A stretch of 64,000 bases of DNA from NCBI GenBank assembly GCA_959347315.1, contig OY365807.1, positions 11,060,192 through 11,124,191 of the forward strand, written 5' to 3'. Position numbers and translations under genes: made by a program. The number at the start of each line of letters is the position of its first letter. Position 1 is the stretch's first letter. The notes under the pieces are model-generated. The model searched no databases and was not told the origin of the DNA. It saw only the letters and a list, made by a program, of their open reading frames with translations. This stretch comes from Bimastos eiseni (Eukaryota; Annelida; Clitellata; Crassiclitellata; Lumbricidae). Shown here piece after piece: positions 52,144 to 64,000 of this stretch.

Positions 52144-52626
52144 GTAAATATTAAACCCTAATAAAAGCTCTGGCATATTAAGCAAGTTATTGTTAAGGCG
52201 CTATAGAGAAAAATCCGTCATATAATCCTCATAATGGTGGAAAGTATACAAATTCGCATTGAAATTTACTATACACTGAACAAAAATTAGAATGTGTAGA
52301 CCTAGTTTAAAAGGAGTTTGCATTTTTATTTCTAGAGAGTGATAAAATAACTTTTGTTGAGATAATTTTTGCCTGCCATTTTTTTATTTCTGCCGGGGAA
52401 AATTAAAAAAGTAATATATTGTGCGGAATTTGTGACCCCCACTTTTCAAAACTTTGTTACACCTCTGATAATGGGTGTTTGTCTTGCACCAATGCCACGT
52501 TACCGCGTTATATCGGGGCCTTAATTATTGCAGAGCAAACAGAATTGCCTGCTTACTTACCGAATATGTGTTTATGTGTTATCGTACACAACCATTGAAC
52601 TCAATTACTATAGCACACAACGAACT

Positions 52627-52696
<70 letters not shown>

Positions 52697-52991
52697 TACA
52701 CAAGACGTCATGGGCAGACGATGCATCAAGAATTACGGGTGTTTCATTTGCGCAGATTCATTATTATATCGACCAACTTAATAATTGTGAATATTAACTG
52801 TAAAACTTAGCTGGTGATGCGAAAGCGATATAGCCTGAGTTTTTAAATAACAGCCTTTTGCGTTTCTATTGAAATATTTTATTAGTCGTAGCATGACCTG
52901 GCACTTTGTTAGCCTAAAATGAGACATGTTTTCAGTGCATGTTCATTTTAAGTCATTGAAGTTGCACGAAACTGGAGGTATATTCATTACG
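52144..52991. repeat. Upstream flank of the cyclase relic with (AT)n run at 52629-52694
   Basis: No other gene is seen. The AT microsatellite is pure. ORFs encoding Tyr-Ile runs are its translation. Confidence 0.7.
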
Positions 52992-54155
52992 ATGAAACGG
53001 TGGGTAGGCTTTCTGAAGTGTGGAATCGTTTTATTGGTGATTTCGTGGATGCACCCATATTTCGTGAGCTCAGATATAAAGTTAATTTTAATTCTGCCTT
53101 GGACGCTGCACAACGATCTAGGCGAGCATAGGGCTGGGGGCTTCCTGATTGGACTTGATAAATTGATAAGTGACATGAATGGAACGAGCCAAACTAAGAT
53201 CGACTGGCGTTTCATCAATGCGCACTGCAGCAATCCTTTTGACTTGATCTCCAAGGTTGTGAAGGAAACGACTGAAAACACCGCAGCGGTTTTATTTGGC
53301 GTTGGATGCCAGTCGACATGTTATCATCTAGCAGAGATAGCGACTGTATTTAACACTCCGTTTATCACGATCGGTTGCATGGATATATCGCTGTCGAACG
53401 CCGCAAAAAGCTACCCGACACTTATTCGAACGGTTCCCGATTATGGAGAAGAGCTTGGTAACCTTATTAGCCACATTTTACTGGAGTACAATTAGAGAAG
53501 AGTCGTTTTTGTGAAACTTGATGATTCTGCGCTCGAGGAAACAGAGAGGGACCTCAAAAAACGAGTGGAGCGTTTGAAAATTGCTGTGTATTCGCGTGCA
53601 GTGGCAAGAGAAAAATTTGATCTTTCTGATGTTATAGAGGACGCTTATAGTTAGTTCCAGAATTTGTTCCTTAAAAATATTAGGTACATGCACAGGCATA
53701 TGTAGGCCCTATATGCTTAAAATATTTTATAATACATTGTGAACTGATATTTCTATAGGATCATTGCATCTTGGAAATGTTTTGCTCATATTTACTCCAA
53801 ACACAAGCAAGAATACCATGCAGTGTCTTCATAGGTTCTTAAAGAGTTATAAATAGTTTCAGCTTATTCTAAGCACAGAACTTACTGAGTGTAATTTGAT
53901 TTTTGTAATCTGTACCATATTCAGTTTATTATCTGGCAGTGTGCTCATTGGACTATTCAATTATCTGATATGTAATATTCTACGTTGATGACTCTAAATT
54001 CAGTTATGTTCATTATGTGAACTTTTCAGTTATCATCATGCTGGATCCGGATCGCAGGACAATCCTTAAAGCATTGCTAGAGGCCGACTGCTTGGAGCAA
54101 GTGCTTGGTGGTGAAATTGTCTTCATTATGATGGAGTTTATCCCACATAAATAAC
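52992..54155 (+). pseudogene. Cyclase relic: signal peptide and ligand-binding exons
   Basis: ATG at 52992 opens a signal-peptide-like start (KRWVGFLKCGIVLLVISW). The ANF-receptor-type domain follows: LILPWTLHNDLGEHRAGG, AVLFGVGCQSTCYHLAEIA, FITIGC, YPTLIRTVPDYGEELG. Translation then meets TAG in EYN-stop-RRVVFVKLDD. Past it the same frame continues 50 codons to DAY at a plausible donor (A|GTTAGT, 53653). The next exon, from acceptor 54030, reads IIMLDPDRRTILKALLEADC ... GEIVFIMMEF and joins in phase, then stops in IPHK or is spliced earlier. Confidence 0.8.
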
Positions 54156-54244
54156 CAACTGTTTCCTTGTTTTTGAACCCAGCTTAATCTTACCTTTTTA
54201 AGGTAACTAGATCCTATGCAAAGAAGTGTGCACAAATTTCATAA

Positions 54245-54660
54245 CAGGGATAGGCAGTAATTTAATTGAGTCATTAAAATTACTTAATTTCAATTACAGT
54301 TGTAATTGTTAATTGGTAATTTGTTGCCCAAAATCAATATAATTTGTAATTCGCAATTCAATTACATTTTTGACTAATTTGTAATTTCAGACTACATTAC
54401 GAAAGAAGTTACGTTACTTGATAAATAAAAAATCAATAATGTGAAAATTCCTTGGATCAAGAATACTCTTGCTTTGATATTTTTAGTAATACTATTACTT
54501 GGTGTGGCACAGTGGCCGATCGGTTAGAGCCCTGTGCAGATACCTTGAGCAGGTCCATCGTGCACCATTGCTCTGCAGTACAACTGTAATTGCGCCGTCG
54601 AGGCGTGTCTATGCACTTCTGAGCAAAAAGATGTTGGAAGAAGGGCGGTATCAAATTTCA

Positions 54661-54699
<39 letters not shown>

Positions 54700-55317
54700 G
54701 AGAGACTGAGAGAATCTTCAGTTTAGCACATATGCTTGTGAGGCCTGTCTCTCGGATACACTAGTGGAAATAATTATTGCATTACTCTGAGATAAGCTAA
54801 AAATCAGTTCAATACATTTGAAGTCAGTTTGCTTTAGTAATGTCACTCAAATCATTATGTTAACAAGCATACAATCAGTGAAGCACAAATATTTTCAGGA
54901 ATGTCTGTTCAACTATGTTGGTCGATACAAGGAAGAAAATATAAAAAAATTCATTGGTTCTACTCATTACATTAGAACTAATATTTCTTTGTACATCTTC
55001 TCGCTTTGAGCACAATTTTTATTTCCATCAGTGTAAATTGTGTGAACAGCTGCTGCCTCTGAAACAATATTAAGTTAGTGGTTTCTGGCAATGTTATGCA
55101 AAAAAGAAAATAGAAAGCTTATGTTTCTTGAAGAACCTTGCCTGCATTTATTGACCCTGATATTGTTTGTAATTTGGTGTAATTGAAATTGTGTAATTTG
55201 TAATTTCTAGCAAAACTCGAAAGTGATTGGTAATGTGTTATTCAATCACATTTTCACCAGTAATTGGTAATTTGTAATTCAATTACATGTCAGCCTGTAA
55301 TTTGCCCATCAATACTG
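54245..55317. mobile_element. Possible AATTAC-rich hAT-like element containing a SINE
   Basis: The left end is CAGGGATAGGCAGTAATTTA and the right end, reversed, CAGTATTGATGGGCAAATTA. Dense GTAATTG/CAATTAC words lie at 54290-54420 and 55180-55300. No matching 8-bp flanks were found, so boundaries are uncertain. SINE-1 copy 54502-54694 lies inside. Confidence 0.5.
54502..54694 (+). mobile_element. SINE-1 copy with internal deletion and (TAA)n tail
   Basis: It matches 20679-20922 but about 75 bp including the B box are missing after CGGTTAGAGC. The tail is TAATAATAATAATAAT. The flanks TACTTG (54496-54501 and 54695-54700) are identical, a 6-bp target duplication like that of the copy at 20.7 kb. 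Confidence 0.88.
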
Positions 55318-57118
55318 AACCAAAAGTGATCCACTTCAAAACACCCTCATTAAATATTATTATTATAATTATGTGTGTTTAATATTTTTATTTACCGCGA
55401 AAGTGGAAAGTTCATTATTATACTGGCTTTGAGAATTTTTAGCCTCAGCATAAGCAAAGTATTTACACCATTTTACACTTATTGTAATGAGCATGGTTTT
55501 CAGACGGCAAGGTCATTACTATTTGAATGTATATATTTATTTATATCTTATGCATCGATGTTTGTGTTATTGTTCCATCACCATGGCCTCACTTTCAGTT
55601 TCCATGACTTACGTGATTTTAAGCTTGCCTCTCCAACTGATTCTGATTATTGACTGCTCACTTTGAGCGACCATCTACTAATGCCTGTTGCATTATAATT
55701 TCAGTGCCACAAAGCCATTGGATTTGATATTAAATTGATTATTTTGATGTCTAATATATGAGTTTTTAGATTATAAGGAAAGATAGATGATGCATGAGTT
55801 TTATGGACGTTCTCTTGACCGTCGGATATGTGGTTCTGTTCAACACCCATATAAACATGTAACCAAGTGAGGTCAGCCATAAATTGAGACATTTGGAAAT
55901 CTTGGCAGTCCCTCCATTTTCTGAGACCTTAAGACCCGGGCTGCAGGATGAATCTGGATGATGGACGGAAGGTGAAGTTTTATTGTCCTTGGACACAAAA
56001 TCAGAATGCGTCCTTTCAGTTCTATATGTTGGTGCTAGATTGGTCATTCATGACTGAGGATTCATCACAAGCAAAGGCCTTCTATGAATTCATTGATGCA
56101 TCCACTGACTTATAATTTCCAGCCTGCAGTATCACAATTAAGGAGACACCTGCTATTCATGATGCCGATTTCAAACAATTGCTGGATTTAATAGAAATTA
56201 AATAATATGCAGCTCAAGAAAAAGAGAGTGGATGCTGCGTCGGGTTTATCTCGGAGAATAAACTGAATTTTCATCATGCAGCACCTTTGACAGAGCTAAA
56301 CAAGGGACAAAGAAGATGTGGTGGAAGATGAGTCTTCTGTGGGTAGGAGATCGCAAAATCTCACCTGGGCAGTAAAGTCAGTGTGGAGACACTAAACTTC
56401 TGAACTTCTGTGCCATATCTGAAGATAAAATTATGATATTCCTCAGCTCAAAACAACGGTCATGAACGAAACTAGGAAGCATGTGTATGTGTATACCATC
56501 TACAGGTTGATGGGTTTGAATGGTGGCACAGCTGTGGGACCTGGTGCACTGACGGCATAGCTGTTCAAGGGAGCAGCACACCTTCTAGTAGAGCCATCGT
56601 AAAGCTATAAATAGCAGGTCTATCGTTTCTTTTATCCCTTCTTGATAAAACCAAACTTCCCCATCAATTCTCAGATCAGTACATATTCCACCCCACGGAA
56701 TCTACCACTACAGCTCTAACTTTCATACATACAATGTTTGTATATACATTTGTGTGAATGCATGTATTACAGACTTTTGTCGCACATGCATTTGCATAGT
56801 TTTGAACATCTCAGGAGTGCTGCAACTATACTAAGGTTCTGCCTGGTGTTGTTTTCTCATGCAGAAGTATAGTGGATCAGTTGAAGAACGGAGAAAAAGT
56901 TCTTCCAGAACTTTTTGAAATGGCGACCATCTTCTTTTTGGACATTGTTGACTTCATGGTTTTGGCATCAAAGAGTACGCCCCTTCAGGTAAAGTTTCCT
57001 CTTCCTCTTCTGGAAGCTCTCATTTTTCTATTTCGTTGTCATCTACTTCAAAGTTTTATACATCTGACGATCTACAGTCTATTTCGTATTGAAATTCTTG
57101 AAATTTGATATTGCCCTA

Positions 57119-57225
57119 TTTTCCAACATCTTTTGCTCATAAGTGCATACACACGCCTCGATGGCGCAATTGTAGTAGTTGTACTGCCGAGCAACTGTGC
57201 ACGAAGGACATCTGGTTTCAACTGG
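57119..57225 (-). mobile_element. SINE-1 3' fragment, minus strand
   Basis: The reverse complement reads GCTCGGCAGTACAACTACTAC, GCGCCATCGAGGCGTGTGTA and GAGCAAAAGATGTTGGAA, as in SINE-1. The tail and head are lost. It lies in an intron of the cyclase relic. Confidence 0.75.
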
Positions 57226-59429
57226 GTTCCTCTCATGAATTGCTATTTTTTATTGTGGTTGCACTTGATGCAATTAGTGATTGATGACGTGTGACTACAA
57301 AAGCCATTTTGTGTGACATCCCTTGGTGACCGATTTTATAATTATATTTGTCCTGATGTACCAAGCTCCATCTTGCATGGGGCACAGGTCCTTCGCTCAC
57401 AATTGTTCTGCACCATCGATGTTCTGGTATATGGTCGTGTGAATTTCTGAACTTTGTGAAGATGGCAAAATCAAATACAGTTGTATTGTATTGTATTGAA
57501 CCCTGAACAAAGAGACAAACAGATGATGCACAAGCAATAATGTAATTATGTATGCAGCTAGATATTATGCAACACATTTTACATGTAGGAATGCAGTACT
57601 TGTATCTCTTAGCACGCTGACCAACTGCAATATTTATATTGATGACAATGGCGTCCTAATTTGGCAGTCTTTGTACAGGTGGTTGATCTTTTGAACTCAG
57701 TGTATTCACTGTTTGACGAAGTCACTGACAAGTATGATGTCTACAAGGTAAAGTTATTTTTAACCATCATTATTTATTTCACAATAGCAATAGGTATGTG
57801 GTATATTATACATCTAACTGTTAATAGTTTGTACTTTATTACTGCTTATTATGATGCATTTCTGCTCTGACTCATGTGATCCTCCATTTTACAATTCTCG
57901 ATCTAGACGTCACACACCTTAACAGCTACTCTGGCTCCTATGGCAACCAGACTCTGACCTCCTTTTTGACAACCTTTTTAAACAATCCCTCTGACTCGTT
58001 GCATTGCTGGCATTGTCTGGTGCCCTGCTTTTGGCTTTCGAGTGGCACTCTAGATGTTTTGAGTAGAAATTATTACGATTATGATTCATGATGTTGTGAA
58101 TTACTTTTCCATACATGCATTAATTGATCTCTGTTTCCGATTTGAACAGAATTTGAGAGTGAATTGGTATGTTGATGTTTCTCTGACAACAGGTGGAGAC
58201 AATCAATGATGACTACATGGTGGCCAGTGGCTTACCAGTTCGGAACACTCATCATGCAGGAGAGATAACAACAATGTCCCTTCATCTGCTCAGCTGCTGT
58301 ACCACTTTTACAATTCCACACTTGCCCAAGGAAGTGCTCCAGCTCAGAATTGGAATCCACTCTGTTAGGTATCTCTAAACATTTGCGGCACTTGGTGGAA
58401 TTGCATTTATACAAACGTGTATGGCAATGCAATCTCCTTTTCATTCGCTTTCATTTGTGCTCTATGTATATTGGATTGTACTGAGTTATGATGCTAGTTA
58501 TGATAAACTGTGCTAAGTTGGGCTATGGGGAAAACTGCTTGCTGTGTATGTTATCAATATGGATAACAGAGATTGTTTGTGGTAACTCTAGGTTGAGTTG
58601 AAGGGAACTGTAAAATGTGCCTGTCAAGTAGCTTTGATCTGCATCGTTTGATGATCATTGATGAAATCTTGTAGTGCCTGTGGTTAGATTCAGCAAGATC
58701 TCACCAAATCTCAGATCTTACACCTTGGATTTGAGAACCACCACCAAAAACTATGAGATCCGCCACTTAGCAGAAGACCAACCACCTAAGTGCGCTGTTG
58801 TTACAATGATTGACCATACACGATTCTTGTCTTCTTATACATTTGAAGTGTTTTCCTAATAGCGGGTGTAGGTCTTTGACTCTTCAGATAGGCTTATGGA
58901 TTTGGGTGAGCTATTCTACCATTGACTGTAATGCTATCAGGTACGGCATGTAAATTGACGCTAGAGATGTCGTCGCGTCAGTAACTGCGTGAACAATGAC
59001 AGAGTACCAAGACGTAAGATGTGTTAAGAGTTAATTCGGGACTCGATTTGAAGTTGGTCTGCTGCATAGGATAAACAGAGAAACTACAGAGTTCATAAGT
59101 TTTATTTGTGAAGTTGAGAGTATAGAAGATGTCAGCACGTACACCACCGCAAACTGGTTGAAGTCTTCTGAGCGTCAAGCAAGAAATTCCTTCTATACCA
59201 TATGTATCTATGTTTGTTTGCATGTGTGTGCATGCCTATGTATACATTATCTTACCTTATTTTACCTTCCTTTCAGTTACTTACCATACCTTTACGGTAT
59301 TTCATCTTACCCTATTTGTTGCTGCCTTAGGTCCCGTAGTTGGTGGCATGATTGGCTATAAGATGCCAAGGTATTGTGTATTTGGTGACACAGTCAATAC
59401 AGCGTCAAGGATGCAGACAAGTGGAATGC

Positions 59430-60759
59430 GTAAGTATTACTGTTGTAACATAATCAGGGATAGCATCTCAAGATGCTATGGTCTTAAAACGTAACCTTGT
59501 AATGTGTCGTCATGGTATTGCCTTTGACATATCTACAGATTGGTCAAAGCGTGGTCTTGTCTCAGTGTAGGAAGTCTTGAGTTTCATTTGCTCTCGCATG
59601 TATGTTCGCAAGTCCCAAGAATCGATGCGGAAAGGTCATAAAATTGGAGAGTTGCCCAATATAACTTGACTTGTCATGTTGGTAACAATAAATAATAAGT
59701 GTAAAAAATAATAATTCAAAATGAAATGAGCATTCCAGATTATATTAGCCATTTGAGGTGATTTTTATCAGTTTCAAATTGACATTTTGTAAGAACTGAG
59801 GATTATTTGTACCTTGGGTAAAGGAAATAATAATTGAAATAACAAGAACGATAGTAATACAGATGACGTTTATGTGGTGTTTGAAAGTAAAGAAATAATA
59901 ATTCATTAATTTTATGCTCTGTTAGCATTTGGAATTTGTGATGTAGTCATTGGTTTAAGGGATCTTTTTTAACTGCAAACATGGCATCATAGTATTAAAA
60001 TTGTAAGCCTTTCCAATTGATTAGAAGGGATGATATTAGTGTTGTGTTTTCTCGTGGAGCACCTGGATTTTAACACAATAATTGTTTAATGACCAATGCA
60101 ATAATAGTCTGTCATTGAACCACCCTAATGTATAGTTACAGTTATAACATTTATAACCTCAATCCATACACAGGTTACCTTACCTCTGATAATTAACAAC
60201 CAAGGCCAACCTTGATAATTGACAACCTTGTAGTGGTTAGGGCCGCGTTTACGGCGCCTTATAAATCGGCGTTAATATTATTATTATTAAAGCCAATAAT
60301 TTATACTGTAAAGTATTACAACATATTGAACTACCGATTATAAATCTGATTTGTTGATGGATTATGATCATATCCAAAAAGTCTCCTGTAGGAAAATAAC
60401 AGCAATACTTCAAGCAGCGATTGGGTATTTAATGTTGATGACTTCCTTTATATTTGTCTCGCATATGAGGGCTTGCTTATTTGCCCATCATTATGATACT
60501 CCTCGCCTCTCAACTTTCGCACATACAGTAAGTGTATAGTTGGTGTACTCGTTTTGCTGCAAGGTTGTTAGGGGCAAAGTGAAGCAAAAGTATAATTCTA
60601 TTCAGGCAAAGATTAAACCAACCTCTGATTTGATATTGCAGCTTGCCAACAAAAAGAAAATTTCTTTTGCATACAAACACATTGTGTTATTCTACATTAT
60701 GCTGCATGCAATATAATGTTGCATTTACTTTATCCGTATGATATGTTGACTTGTGACAG
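59430..60759. other. Intron of the cyclase relic, no other gene
   Basis: AT-rich. Near 60238 a stretch (GTGGTTAGGGCCGCGTTTACG, then TTATAAATCGGCGTTAATATT) looks like a SINE remnant ending in ATT triplets. ORF 60351-60539 has no recognisable domain. Confidence 0.45.
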
Positions 60760-61239
60760 CACTAAAGATACACATCAGCAGTGCCACTTACGAAGAACTT
60801 AAAAGGACTATGGAATACAATTTGGAAAAGCGAGGTCAAGTGAATGTTAAGGTTTGTATCTAGCCATTTATTGTATTTGTTTATATTATATTCATTTTTT
60901 ATTTATTCTATTTAGTAATTAATTTATTAAAATAATTGCTGTCTGGGGTGGTGGTGGTCACGGTTGTGGTGCTGCTGATGGTGGCAGTCACATTGGTGAC
61001 GATGATGGGGAATGAAAATTGATGATGATGAGGCACAATGATGATGATGAAAACGGTAATAATGATATCTTTATTTCCTTATGTAAGAAATGTGTTATAA
61101 TGAATGTTTTCGGGGCAAAGGGTTGATGAACACTTACTGGGTCAGAGGCAAGAAGAAGTTCAACCTGCCGCTTCCCGACTTTGACAAGCTTCCTGAGCCT
61201 CCCCCTAGTAAAGTGCCAATGGGAAGGAAGCGTGACTGA

Positions 61240-64000
61240 CATGTTAGGCATTGACGACTACTGCATCCCAATCTACAGGACAACAGTATACAAACTGGAA
61301 ACATATTTGTCAGTTACATTGTCCGGTTCTTTGTTTTGTTTGGTTGAGACTACAATTTACCTTGTTTAGAGTTACTCTGTTTTTGGTTTTGGGTTACCTT
61401 TTATCCCGATTAGGATTTACAGTACTTTGGTCATGGCTATCATTTATCTTTTAACATTGTGCATGGGTTGGGGTCACAGGTTAGGCATAACCGTTGTTCA
61501 GGTTACTGTTGTCCTGTATCTGGGGCTGGACACAACCTTAGTCCACATATTTTGATTTTGTTGGCTCAGAAATTGACCCAGCAGAAAGTAATATTTACAT
61601 TTACTGGTATCATATGTAAGACTGTGTTTTTTTATATTTGCTTTGCTTAGCTAAGTATTATTAATCTTATTGGAGAGACAAAATTAAAGGTTGAATAATT
61701 ATACAAAGTCGTTAAAATATTTCTCGATGTAATACGAGCTGAAGCCAAGTTAGATTCCCCATTTTCAATCCATGGATATGCCAGCCCCAGTTCGTTACTT
61801 TCATGTCGAGCGTGATCCTGTAACCTCCCAAAGCCTGCTGGTGTAATATTGTAGCGAAGTATGAATGCTGAACGCCACTGCCCACAAAGACATGAATGGT
61901 TAATGTAATGTACATGTAATGTAATCAAGCATTATATAACACCCCTAAATGATGTTAAATGTCACATGATCAATAAAATACATAATTACATATCAGTTAG
62001 CAAAACTCAGCACAGTAATCTGAAAGAGCCATTAACAAGCTTCCAACACAGCACTGTCTGATGCCTTGCACTTAGCTTCAAAGCAGCGATTTATTGTTTA
62101 CGATTGCAATTAATATGTTTCTCACGAGGTAACCGACGCCTCGTGAGATATTTAGGTGCTTTTAACATGACATTGTATTTGTCTTACAGCAAACCAGTTA
62201 TTTAAATGATCCAACATCTAAACTTCTGTATGCAATATGCCGAAAACATGACAAGAAAAGTATTGAAATTACAGTAGCCTATATTTGTCACAGTCCATGG
62301 CCTACCGCATATTAGGTATATTGAACCGTAGGGGCCTATATTATACAATAGGCCCCAATATAGCACGTTACGTACCCCATATAAACCTAGCTTTTACAAA
62401 TTGTTGAGACAAAATATTGCATAAGAATAATGTGAAAATCAATTGTAGGCCTATAACTTGTCAGCTTCTCTTGAATCTCTTCTTTATGACAATCGGATAC
62501 AGAACTTTCTTGACCATCTCTGGACAAGTCATGAAGTAATTAGGCCTACATGAATCAAAAATCGCGGAACAAACGGTTGCTTAGGCCTTTTGCATGCGTT
62601 GTATAGGCCTAAATTTGGAGATTACAAGTACGAGTTGCACAGTTTTACCACAATGGTACATTTCTTATTTTCTAGGGCGACAATTCAATTGCACATAGGT
62701 CTATTAAAGAACCGACTGCACAGATGACACACGTCGTCTCCAAACTTATTTATAAGGCGCCACGCTGGGAACCATAGTTAACTGCTGTTGCGCCTGTATG
62801 GCAGAAGCGGCTGTCCTCAAAGTGACCTTCCCACCTCTTCTTTGTCTGCAGGGCTTTGTTGTAATTTCTCGGTTAACGAATTGTGGCCATGGTCGCAGTT
62901 CCTCGTTCCGGCATTAAGCCTATTTATAGATCGGTCATGTTGCCCACTGACACGCGCACTGTTCCGCCAGAGTTGCTGGCTGTCCTTCACAAGCAGTAAT
63001 TGTCAGTATAGGCTTGTGTAAACTAATCGATTGATCGAGTTTTGCTAATCGATTAATCGTGGTTAAAATAATCGATTAATCGCAATTGTTCGATTTATCG
63101 ATTAGTGGAATTAGCTCGATTGTTCGATTAGATAGACCTAATAATGATAATATAATAGGGTGACACAAAAGTTCGTTCACCGTTTTCAAACTTCAATATC
63201 TGGGTCAAAATGATTTGGACCTATAATAATAATACATCGAATAGCGAATGATCAAATAATTGCCATTTTAGATGCATCGAAGAAAATGGTCTCTGCTACC
63301 AAGTCTAGAAGGATAAGTGCTGTCACTTTGCAGTTTCCATACAGCCAGGACTTGAAGTGGAGAAATAGGGGTGCCGGTATGGACACAAGAACCATTCCCC
63401 TCTTCTCCCCTCCAGATTGCGGGGTCTGGAGGGGTCTGTAGAAGTACCGGTATGCTTGCAGTCGGCCAGAAGAGGTGCCGGTATGGCATACCATTTCATA
63501 CCGGCAGACTTCAAGCCTTGCATACAGCACATGATGCATTGTACTGTACTGTACTGTGCATTGTATTTTAGCATTTGTAAAGCTCATCTGCTATAGGGTG
63601 AGCTGTTTAGAAGCGCTACCATTGCGCAAGGCCACCACAGAAGAAGTAGGTTTTGAGAGAAGTCAATGTGGATGAGAAGCTGCCACATAGAACATTTTAT
63701 TTATATATTTATTTATTACCGAAATTTGATACCGCCCTTCTTCCAACATCTTTTGCTCAGAAATGCATACACACGCATTTTAGAGCTAACAGAATATGAG
63801 CAATTGCATTCCAGATAAATGGATAAATTGAAGCAAACGATCGCTTCCGAGCCATAGCAGGTCTAGTACGAGGAACCAAGAGGTCGAGGTTAGCGGACGA
63901 ACGAAGTGGACGGTGGGAGGACGCTGAACGAGGCCGAAGCAGTACCGGTACTTCAACCAGAAATTTCGCGCCTTCAAGTTTAGGATGAGGATTTTAAGTT
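61240..64000. other. No gene recognised
   Basis: No conserved exon. 63025-63130 is a cluster of ATCGATTA words (TAATCGATTAATCG). 63360-63510 is rich in ACCGGTA/TACCGG. 63150-63185 (GGTGACACAAAAGTTCGTTC) looks like a dispersed-element end. TAGGCCTA occurs near 62446, 62541 and 62605. Confidence 0.4.
63711..63777 (-). mobile_element. SINE-1 3' fragment, minus strand
   Basis: The reverse complement reads GTATGCATTTCTGAGCAAAA, GATGTTGGAAGAAGGGCGG and TATCAAATTTCGGTAATAAATAAAT, the SINE-1 3' end with a decayed tail. Confidence 0.8.

Larger units (their letters stand above)
52992..61239 (+). pseudogene. Receptor-type guanylyl cyclase relic
   Basis: Intact members of this family span the plasma membrane and make cGMP on ligand binding. 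Recognised exons are two extracellular ones (52992-53650 and 54031-54155) and six cyclase ones (56865-56988, 57679-57747, 58193-58363, 59331-59429, 60760-60851, 61114-61239). Lesions: TAG at 53494-53496 where a Trp is usual in the ligand-binding domain, a frame error at the 58363/59331 junction, and CGG instead of CAG before the last exon (61111-61113). I could not find transmembrane or kinase-homology exons in 54.2-56.86 kb. Conserved cyclase residues are partly altered (DIVDFM for DIVGFT, NDDY for GDAY). Lesions could include sequencing errors, but their number favours a pseudogene. Confidence 0.85.
56865..61239 (+). pseudogene. Cyclase relic: guanylate cyclase catalytic exons
   Basis: The sequence reads [108 protein letters not shown] and TYWVRGKKKF, ending PMGRKRD-stop. 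Kept residues are both metal Asp positions (LDI and NDD), the purine-selecting Glu and Cys (VET, RYC) and Asn/Arg of NTASR. Altered ones are G to D in DIVGF, T to M after it, and G to N and A to D in GDAY. The GIHS exon ends CACTCT-GTTAGG, one G short of what the next exon (GT-CCC-GTA) needs. Confidence 0.85.

Noticed and set aside
52926..52991. Upstream ATG at 52926 as the cyclase start
   Set aside because: The ATG at 52992 gives a proper signal peptide, while the 22 codons before it are not signal-like.
55949..56113. Open stretch MNLDDGRKVKFYCPWTQNQN as a cyclase extracellular exon
   Set aside because: PW and an acidic run vaguely fit the family, but no convincing splice sites or further similarity were found.
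63252..63587. Overlapping ORFs in three minus frames
   Set aside because: Several frames open at once in an ACCGGTA-rich, repeat-like stretch, with no recognisable protein.

Overview
The window is eukaryotic genomic DNA from an animal. It has spliced genes with GT-AG introns, about two thirds A+T, and many dispersed and nested transposable elements. Two conserved metazoan genes and a broken third can be modelled exon by exon. The palindrome TAGGCCTA recurs at least 14 times, and there is a receptor-type guanylyl cyclase relic and an Sfmbt gene with a SLED domain. I lean towards an ambulacrarian deuterostome (echinoderm or hemichordate), but this is an inference from general features and not proven by the sequence.

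Layout. (1) 0.6-3.6 kb, minus strand: a CNBP-type zinc-knuckle gene in four coding exons, with a 669-bp tandem duplication in its first coding intron. (2) 7.56-15.82 kb: a (TAA)n landing zone holding five same-strand copies of non-LTR retrotransposons of the restriction-like-endonuclease type. One copy is apparently full length with an open 987-codon ORF, and the others are 5'-truncated. A degraded sixth fragment lies at 16.3 kb, and a 52/104-bp higher-order satellite follows at 16.76-17.87 kb. (3) 20.26-36.20 kb, minus strand: an Sfmbt (Scm-like, four MBT repeats) Polycomb-group gene. I modelled 15 coding exons with consistent phases, about 1295 residues: a long Ser-rich N-terminus, four MBT repeats, SLED domain, basic linker and SAM domain. 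Its introns carry hAT-type MITEs, tRNA-derived SINEs, a minisatellite and a duplicated exon fragment. (4) 36.3-52.1 kb: no recognisable gene, but a dense set of terminal-inverted-repeat elements, several with identifiable 8-bp target duplications, including a three-level nest at 50.08-52.14 kb. (5) 52.99-61.24 kb, plus strand: a receptor guanylyl cyclase relic with readable extracellular and cyclase exons and several disabling lesions. (6) 61.24-64.0 kb: no gene recognised.

How the parts relate. CNBP (nucleic-acid binding) and Sfmbt (chromatin binding) are ordinary housekeeping or regulatory genes, and nothing suggests they work as a unit. The most unusual part is the microsatellite landing zone. 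Elements of at least three lineages share one insertion preference, orientation and TAA-ending 3' junction. A tRNA-derived SINE elsewhere in the window also ends in (TAA)n.
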